Origin: Bradysia coprophila
Taxonomy: Eukaryota > Arthropoda > Insecta > Diptera > Sciaridae
Assembly (NCBI RefSeq): GCF_014529535.1
Contig: NW_023503375.1
Span: forward strand, 5,703,858-5,767,857
Reading direction: 5' to 3'
Length of the DNA: 64,000 nucleotides
The position numbers were made by a program, and so were the translations under genes. The notes under the pieces were generated by a model, which had not been told where the DNA came from, did no database searches, and was given only the letters and a program-made list of their open reading frames with translations. Numbering within the stretch: the first letter of the stretch is position 1; the number at the start of each line of letters is the position of its first letter. Below, piece by piece: positions 57,377-64,000 of the stretch.

Positions 57377-59188
57377 ATGAAGTACGTGATAATTTTGACA
57401 TTCTTCAAGTTACTACCATCGACAGTAGTTTGGAGCCAAAAAAGTCGTGAAGTGGATTTATTAATTCGATTGAATGCCTTTTTTTGCTTCGATCACAGCA
57501 TATTCTTACTGGACGACTCTGTACGAGACCTCAATCAACATATTCCCGTTAGCGATATGAGTGATGGAATAACACCTCAAACAATTTTCATTTTCCATGA
57601 CAAAAATATGAATATCAAGAAGGGTACAGGACGGGCACAACTCGAAGAATTGGCGAACGTAACCAGCAGAAATGCATTTCTGATTGTTGTGGCTGGTGAG
57701 CGCTTCAACTGTACAAATGAAACATCGATTTTGGATCAAGTGATAGCCATTCGACCACTTCTGAACTATGTGAAAATTGGAGTCTTTTTGGAAAAGAACA
57801 TCGGATCAATGGAAGTCGTAACCGAATTATTTCAGTGGAGTTGGGGTCACGGGATTGTGAATATTTTCTGTGCATTTCACTTGAACATTGATGGCAATTC
57901 CTCGTCATTTAATGTCTTTCGATTTGATCCGTTTGGGGAAACTTTCTTGCTTAATTTAACAGGAAGTGACGCGATTCAGGATTATTTTCCTGACAAAATA
58001 CCGAATTATCATCTGCATCCTCTTCGACATTGGGCATTATATGGCGTGCCAGTTTTCGATTTTGAAATGAAGTTCTGGCGTAATGTGGTTCACCTTTTTA
58101 ATGCATCGATGTTGATAACGTTCACTAATGAAACGGAATACGCAGAAAACAGATTCACCACGGTAGATGCAGATGTAACTTTATTTCGAGCCGTTTTTAT
58201 TACAGAAGGTGTAATGGTGTATCCACAGGAGAGGCAACAGTTTTGGTTGCTAGTCCCACATTCACGGCCATATGCAAACATTATTGCGAAGTTAAAGGAT
58301 TCGGCGTGGGAAGTTGTGATTGTTTACACTTTCGTTGTGATTGCGGCTACGTCAATTGTATTAGCCATTTCTGGTTATTTACAGACCAACAAAACAAATT
58401 TATTCATTAAATGTGTAGTCGATGTCGTCAATCTTTTAGTTAATGACAACACAGCGATCCGATATGGACAGCTTCGTCGGGCAGACATTTTTATCATCGT
58501 ACCGTTAACGTTCACCGGACTAATTGTGGCTAACGGTATTTTGTCCGCATTTAAGAGTTATCTTACTGTACCAACTTATGAGCATCAGATCAAAACAATC
58601 GACGATCTATACAAATCACAGCTACCGATCTTGTCCCGTGAGGTTTTATGGGCAAATGCGACAATTGAATTACTAGAGAATCTATCGGGACACAGTGGAT
58701 GGCGCGAAAAAGTGCATCCGATAAACTATTTGCGTCATTTAGATGAACTGTACGCATTCAACAATTCTGTAGCATATGCTGTGTTTGAAGACTACGTGCG
58801 CTGGTGTTTAAGTGTACAGAAGCGTTTAAACTTCAATGCTTTTTATTTGATAACCGAAAACAATTTGCAACAGTATCTTGCAACGTTTGACGTAAATCCC
58901 AATTTTCCATTCTGCGATACAGTCAATGGGATATATCATCGATTGCAAAGTACTGGTATAACTCAAAAGTGGCTTCAAGAAGATGACGAAACTGGAATCA
59001 AGGAGTTAACGAAAGCCAACCTTGGTCGCCAATTTCCGAGTAACACAGTCGACTCAGATGTTTTTGGTAGTACGACTGTTATTTGGTGTGGATGGATTGT
59101 CGGTGTGGTGGTATTCATTTGCGAATTAATTTGGAACAGAATTCAGCCGCAAATTGATAAATTGAAGCAATCATTTTGGAGGTACTAA
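57377..59188 (+). CDS. Divergent chemosensory ionotropic receptor (IR)
   Basis: Intronless 603-aa ORF beginning with a hydrophobic signal-like segment (MKYVIILTFFKLLPSTVVWS). The order is that of insect IRs, variant glutamate-receptor channels: a divergent extracellular N-terminal/S1 region (to about 310), TM1 at 312-333, pore region, TM2 at 370-391 followed by SYLTVPTYEHQIKTIDDL, an S2 half (about 400-555), TM3 at 565-586, and a short cytoplasmic tail. The post-TM motif L.VP.YE..I.T..DL is typical of IRs. Several N-glycosylation sequons lie in the ectodomain. Canonical glutamate-binding residues are not apparent, as expected for divergent tuning IRs. It acts at dendritic membranes with an IR co-receptor. 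AATAAA lies 44 bp after the stop. Which IR clade is not decidable by eye. Confidence 0.88.
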   Translation: MKYVIILTFFKLLPSTVVWSQKSREVDLLIRLNAFFCFDHSIFLLDDSVRDLNQHIPVSDMSDGITPQTIFIFHDKNMNIKKGTGRAQLEELANVTSRNAFLIVVAGERFNCTNETSILDQVIAIRPLLNYVKIGVFLEKNIGSMEVVTELFQWSWGHGIVNIFCAFHLNIDGNSSSFNVFRFDPFGETFLLNLTGSDAIQDYFPDKIPNYHLHPLRHWALYGVPVFDFEMKFWRNVVHLFNASMLITFTNETEYAENRFTTVDADVTLFRAVFITEGVMVYPQERQQFWLLVPHSRPYANIIAKLKDSAWEVVIVYTFVVIAATSIVLAISGYLQTNKTNLFIKCVVDVVNLLVNDNTAIRYGQLRRADIFIIVPLTFTGLIVANGILSAFKSYLTVPTYEHQIKTIDDLYKSQLPILSREVLWANATIELLENLSGHSGWREKVHPINYLRHLDELYAFNNSVAYAVFEDYVRWCLSVQKRLNFNAFYLITENNLQQYLATFDVNPNFPFCDTVNGIYHRLQSTGITQKWLQEDDETGIKELTKANLGRQFPSNTVDSDVFGSTTVIWCGWIVGVVVFICELIWNRIQPQIDKLKQSFWRY

Positions 59189-59231
59189 AAATTTGTCGAG
59201 ATGTTGTCCATTTTGCTAATAGGTTGGGCTG

Positions 59232-59237
59232 AATAAA
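59232..59237 (+). terminator. Poly(A) signal of the receptor gene
   Basis: AATAAA in ctgaataaacat, 44 bp after the stop codon. Confidence 0.6.
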
Positions 59238-60121
59238 CATACAGAATATGTAAAAGTAAACCGATTTTCTATTTAAAACATAAGCTACTGCCGACCCGTA
59301 CGAAACACTAAAATAAGGATTTTTCCGCGCGGAGCCTATGCGTGATTGGGCACTATTTTAGGGGCACTAATTTTTGAAGTCATTATGATCATCGCTTCAT
59401 TTGATTGAGTGACGCGAGCGTAGCAAGCGAGATTTTTTTTTGATTCGACGCTACTGTTGACAATACTAATACTAACTGGAACACCTTCAGTGAAGTCAAG
59501 GCATTTATTTTAAAACGCGAGCAGAGCGAGCGATATTTTTTTAATTCATTTAATGATTTTACTAAGAGAAATTGTGGCTTAGAATCCTAGCGAATGAGAA
59601 AACTTTCAAATGTAAGCAACTTTGAAGTGTTCAGTGTCCCAATGCCATAACTTTTAACTTTGTTTCTGTTGATATTACAAATATTTATTCTTTAACTTAT
59701 TAATTACATTAATGTTCGAGCAGGCACTTAAGGTACGCTGGAAAGTAGTAAAGACGCCGGGGAATACCTCCAAATATTTTCTAAAATTCAAAAGTTAAAC
59801 TTTAAATTTTAAGAAAATTATTTGGAGGTATTATTTGACTTGTTCAATGTGTTAAAGTTTATAAGTAATATGAGAGTGGTCCTATATGAACCGTGAGTTG
59901 TCCTATTTCATACAAGTTCAATGAACCGTTACTTCGTCAACTTTCCATTAGGACACTTCACGGTTACTTACCATATAAAGAAATTGTAAGGGAAGAAGAA
60001 GCGCCGCAGGCAGATTTTTGTAACAAATTAGTATACACCTGCAGAAATTTTACATTTCACTATGTGCGACAGTAATAATAAACGACAAGCTCCGATTATT
60101 TAGGTCTTATACGGGGGAACC
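59238..60121. other. Intergenic; short repeats and a hairpin
   Basis: gacgcgagcgtagcaagcga (59411) and cgcgagcagagcgagcgata (59516) are similar GC-rich motifs each followed by a T run, about 105 bp apart. At 59762-59836, aatacctccaaatattttct is mirrored by aaaattatttggaggtatt. The 60-codon ORF at 59893 has no support. Confidence 0.45.
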
Positions 60122-60200
60122 GTCCATGTAGCTCAAAAGGTAGAGCGATGGACTCACGCCCTATATGTCACAGTTTCGACTCCTGTAGTTCATAGGGTTT
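60122..60200 (+). ncRNA. tRNA-derived pseudogene or SINE head
   Basis: TAGCTCAAAAGG at 60129-60140 fits the RNA polymerase III A box and GTTTCGACTCC at 60173-60183 fits the B box, 33 bp apart. A D-arm (GCTC..GAGC) and a T-arm can be drawn, with anticodon-loop CTCACGC, but the 5' gtccatg does not pair with the 3' agttcat, so it is not an intact tRNA. A SINE body might continue to about 60480 (ttggtggcttaggtgcttgg). It was read by eye only. Confidence 0.5.
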
Positions 60201-61382
60201 TTCCTATTCGTAAATGATTAGTTTATGCTGTTAGTTACTACTGACTGTAATAGGTCTCTAAGAAAACAAAAAAAAATGCTGAACTCAGTTCTCATACGTG
60301 GCATGCGTAAGTCACAATCGTGATTCTAAAAATGTCTACCACTAGCGACACCTATGTTCTAATAGAAAATTATATGATTCACAATTGTAAAATCTATCGA
60401 AAATATGGGTAATTCAGAGCAGGCTCATTGGTGGCTTAGGTGCTTGGAAAGCATCAGCTTTCCTGCCCATCTTATCCTATCCTAGGTCTTATATAGCCAA
60501 TAGCATGGTCAAAGCAAATGAAGTAAAAGATTTCTGAAATCAATCTATGAAAATCTTCAATCAAATGAAGTAATATAGATAAAATAATTGATCAAAGACA
60601 TTTTAGTGATGTGTGCTCTGAGGAGAAGGAAAAGGGGGGATTAGGGCATGCCCAAAAATCTTGCCAAAGTCCTCCCGTTCAATGTTCTCATGGAAGTTCG
60701 TTGGAGAATGTTTTGGTTACTCAAGTAAAGCCAAGTCAATATTTTATAAGCATCATGAATCGAAGCGATATTGGAGGTTTGTGACGCTAGTTCGACTTCC
60801 CTAAAAAATAAAAAAGAACAACCAACGGGAGAACTAAGGAACCTATATATGGGCGAACATTTCAACTTTTCTATATTGAACGGTATCAAAAAAAATTATG
60901 TTCAAACGAAAGTACTCTTCAGTACTAGTTCAAGGAGCTATAGATCATTACAAACGGGGAAACTACATCCGGAGAAAACAGTACTTCAAATTGTGGCATC
61001 TTCACACATTTTCAATTATTTCACCATATTCGAGTTTATAGAAATGTTTCATGTGGGTTTGATGTGTGTTTAGGGTTAAGATGTCCAACAAAATGGCGGA
61101 CAGCCACCATCTTGGAAATTATATTAACTTTTTGTATTTATTGTATTTAGGCCTATATGGCACGGCACATGCATAGTTAACGTAAATTGCTAATCATTGT
61201 AGTTTCCTTGGGGAAAAACTTTTTTTTCGATATTTCAAGAAAATGACGGCCATCTTGAAATTTCGTATTTCTAAGATACTTTCGGTTTTACGGCATGTAG
61301 AGAGTTGAGATAAAGTGTCACTTGCAGAGCTTGCTTAACTCTAAGCATTACCCAAAACTTTCATAACAACTGATATCCCACA
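60201..61382. other. Intergenic, no gene recognised
   Basis: Short ORFs only. At 61080-61110 and 61240-61260 are atggcggacagccaccatct and gacggccatcttgaaat, diverged copies of a short motif. No coding support. Confidence 0.4.
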
Positions 61383-61734
61383 AAAACCTCAAAAGAGGAA
61401 GAGGTGACGCTAATACTGTAAAAGTTAAACTTTCAATACAAATATTGATATCAGTAAACAAGACAATATGTCGACGAGAATTTTACCGATAATCTCATCA
61501 AACTACAACGAAACTTTTCCAAAAAAAATTGCATTATTTACAAGTGGCAGATAATTATTGTCTTATGAGGGATTTCCTGCCTCCTGTGCCACGCATTTTT
61601 TTTTTTTAAGTTTCGTTATTAAATCTCATCGGTAAAGTTCTCGTTGACATATTGTCTTGTTAACTGATATCAATATTTGTTTTGAAAGTTTAACTTTTAC
61701 AGTATTAGCGTCACCTCTTCCTCTTTTGAGGTTT
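61383..61734. mobile_element. 352-bp palindromic MITE
   Basis: aaaacctcaaaagaggaaga at the left end is mirrored exactly at the right. The arms of about 125 bp continue through tgacgctaatactgtaaaag and tgatatcagtaaacaagaca. No target duplication is clear. Confidence 0.85.
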
Positions 61735-64000
61735 TCGTTTACAAATGAATTATCAATTTGGGCTTATCCATATCCTCATTCCTGGTCGTAAGTTTCTGAA
61801 TGTCGGGATGCGTGCAGGAAGACTCAGGAATAGTCATATAGTTGCAGATCATTCAAAGACATGGTCTTGTGATTTTTAGAGCAAAAATAGTGGAAATCCT
61901 TTGAAGCTTAAGTCAATTCTGTCATTTTTCTGAAGAAAAAATGTTTGAGGAAAGTACAGATGTTTCCTAGAGCTGAGGCTTCTGACCGTTTTAAAAAGGC
62001 CAGAGATCGGCCAGCTATCGTTGATATTCATAGGGATTGAGATCAGCTTTCCAAAACGCCTCCAATCGTCCAATTTAATTAAGAATTAATTAAGAAATCA
62101 GTCTGAAAGTTATCGGATTTTTAGGACACTTTTTCGGGAAATGTACATAGCCTGGACTGTTTCAGATAAAAGCGTTGTTCTATGAGTTTGAGTTATTGAA
62201 CCAGCTTTCGTCCGTTGCTATCATCAAAAAATATTCAAATTTGACAATGTCATCATGACATAGTAGCCGGAACTATCAGCGGCGCACACCTCTAGCTCTG
62301 AAATGAAAATGAAACACACGGCGTTCGATTTAATTTTATAAAGCAATTTATTTTTTAGTTTTTCTTTCTTTCTCTTTTGTTTTCTTTTTCTTTCTGGGTT
62401 TGTTTTATTTTAAATGTAATTTTTTGTAATAATTTAATTTACTTTTTCATTAAACAGTTTTCTTACGTGGTAATGTCTTATGCCATTAGATGTTCATAAT
62501 TCATTTTAAAAATTTAATTTTTTTTCTCTCTCTTCTTCATCTTTCATTTGTTTCTCGTTTGTTTGTTTTCTTTTCTTTTTAATTAAATTTAAATTTAATT
62601 TTTTGTTTCTCTATTAATGAAGATTTTGGTTTGTTCGCAAGAACAATGTTAAGCTTCAAGTTCAATATTTTTGTTTTCTTTTAAAATGTATGTGTGGGTG
62701 TGTGTGTAGTGTGGGTGTGTTGTGTTAAACATTTGTCTATTCATTTGAGTTTAATAAATTACGCATATTACACCTTATAGGAATACGATATTTTTGTGTG
62801 AGTTTGACAAAGAAATTATTGCATTTGATGATGATAAAATGCCCGAAAAAATTTAATTAAAATTGCAACATTGAATGGGTTTTGCTTTTCGGACATCAAG
62901 GCGTACGTAGTTTAACCGTTAAAAAATTTAATCGTGCGTTCTCATCATCGTGTCCATTTCCATTCAGATCGTTTGACTTCAACTTTTAATTGAAAAAAAA
63001 AAATTAATCGAAAAATGGATCACAACGATCGACTGGATTGAAATTAATACAATTCGTCAACAACAATAATTCAGATGACAGCGGACAAAAGGCTGGAAAA
63101 ATAATTTTTGTTTTTTTATTCTCAATTCCGGATCCACCCCACATTACAATATCTATATATAACAAGCGCGGACACACTGATTTGTCGGATAAATTTTATT
63201 TTTTTACTTTTTTCCACTTTCAATATTCTTCGGATCTAACCTCCGTTTCATTTCTTCATCCTCCTTTTTTTCTAGAATTTAATTTTTCTATAAAAACAAT
63301 TACAAGAATATAATATAATAATCCGTTCCATCAATATTACGCCCGGTGTGTCCCGTTTTTGAGAGAAGCTCAATCACATCGCAATATAAATCAAACAAAA
63401 AAAAGAATATTCCGAAATTTGATTGGCAAGTTTTGTGTTTTGTTCCACAATTTTTAGCAAAGGAAAAATTGGATTAAAAAAAAGAAAAAAAAATCTTTGC
63501 AAACAATCTACGTCTCTAAAACTTGTGTTCTTGATGTTGTTTTTTTCCTTTTCCTCGGTTCTATTGCCCCTTAACGACACTCCCAAACTTTTACTGTTAG
63601 ATCGACACTGCCAGATATCACATAAGGAAGATTCCGATGAAAATCTGTGGAAAATCGCTTTGGTTAGTTCGTTCGTACTCTCGTCAACAGCTAAACAAAA
63701 ACTGATTTTATGCTTCTTCTAAGGAAAGAAAAGCTGACAGCAATGTGGGAAGGCTAAGAGTTTACATGTAGAGGCAGACAGCGGTTCGTTAGGCCACGAT
63801 TTGAAATCTACGCTGCATTATTCTCAGAAGACAAATGGATGTTCTTCAGTTTTTGTTTTTGAGCATTAGTCGTGACGTCAGGTCGTATTTTCGTGAAATT
63901 CATTCTTAAAGGTCAAGATTCTTGAAAATTCTTGAAATCCTGAAAATTCCCAAAATTCTTGAAAATCTTGAACTCTTCAAAAATTCTTGAAAGTCTCGAA
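61735..64000. other. AT-rich intergenic or UTR-like sequence
   Basis: From 62330 to about 63560 the plus strand is extremely T-rich with tttctttttc runs. It has a (TG)n-like stretch at 62689-62727 and A/T blocks, and no ORF of coding quality. It could be a long 3' UTR of a gene beyond the window. From 63900 to the end, ttcttgaaaa-type 9-11-bp repeats form a short imperfect array. Confidence 0.4.

Noticed and set aside
60122..60200. Functional tRNA-Val(CAC)
   Set aside because: A and B boxes are present, but the acceptor stem does not pair and the anticodon stem is weak.

Overview
This window looks like nuclear DNA of an insect, most likely a lower (nematoceran) fly such as a fungus gnat or gall-midge relative. 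The evidence is an AT-rich base composition, very short GT-AG introns (many of 50-110 bp), a chemosensory ionotropic receptor, an insect-type neutral lipase, and very dense transposon debris. The species is an inference; no ribosomal or mitochondrial marker is present.

Gene islands. (1) 1-1950, minus: a testis-specific-serine-kinase-like protein kinase whose 3' end leaves the window. (2) 5627-6973, minus: a four-exon TauD/TfdA-type Fe(II)/2-oxoglutarate dioxygenase with a fungal-looking sequence. (3) 8911-9237, plus: a small, very lysine-rich protein. (4) 11305-11577, plus: a bacterial-type cold-shock protein carrying a eukaryotic signal peptide. (5) 19517-22131, minus: a five-exon coiled-coil protein, tentatively ENTR1/SDCCAG3-like. 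(6) 23166-24288: a divergent pair, a 62-aa protein (minus) and PRKRIP1 (plus). (7) 53814-56551, plus: a five-exon secreted lipase. (8) 57377-59188, plus: an intronless divergent ionotropic receptor. Between them lie fragments: an LRR/F-box-like ORF at 25225 with a broken partial copy at 43173, two near-identical homeobox exons (37628-38001 and 41461-41834), and a few isolated exon-like ORFs.

The rest is mostly non-autonomous mobile DNA; no transposase or reverse transcriptase ORF was recognised. Six elements have terminal inverted repeats and 8-bp target-site duplications typical of hAT-type insertion (16626-18019, 22956-23146, 26204-27672, 30505-32248, 35524-37376, 43741-44125). Two or three have TA duplications (Tc1/mariner-type MITEs). 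There are many long foldback elements, one TRIM-like LTR element with an internal 46-bp minisatellite (30566-31991), a second LTR-like pair (48041-49456), a 190-193-bp tandem satellite (about 49780-51125), and a tRNA-derived SINE-like sequence near 60130. At 15.0-19.0 kb one palindromic element holds three other palindromic elements, and the insertion order can be read from the duplicated target sites.

The genes do not form one pathway. The most notable biology is the likely acquisition of foreign genes: a bacterial cold-shock protein re-equipped for secretion, with a MITE ending 8 bp upstream of its TATA box, and a fungal-like dioxygenase now split by introns. A recently duplicated homeobox exon with an unusual homeodomain is also of interest.
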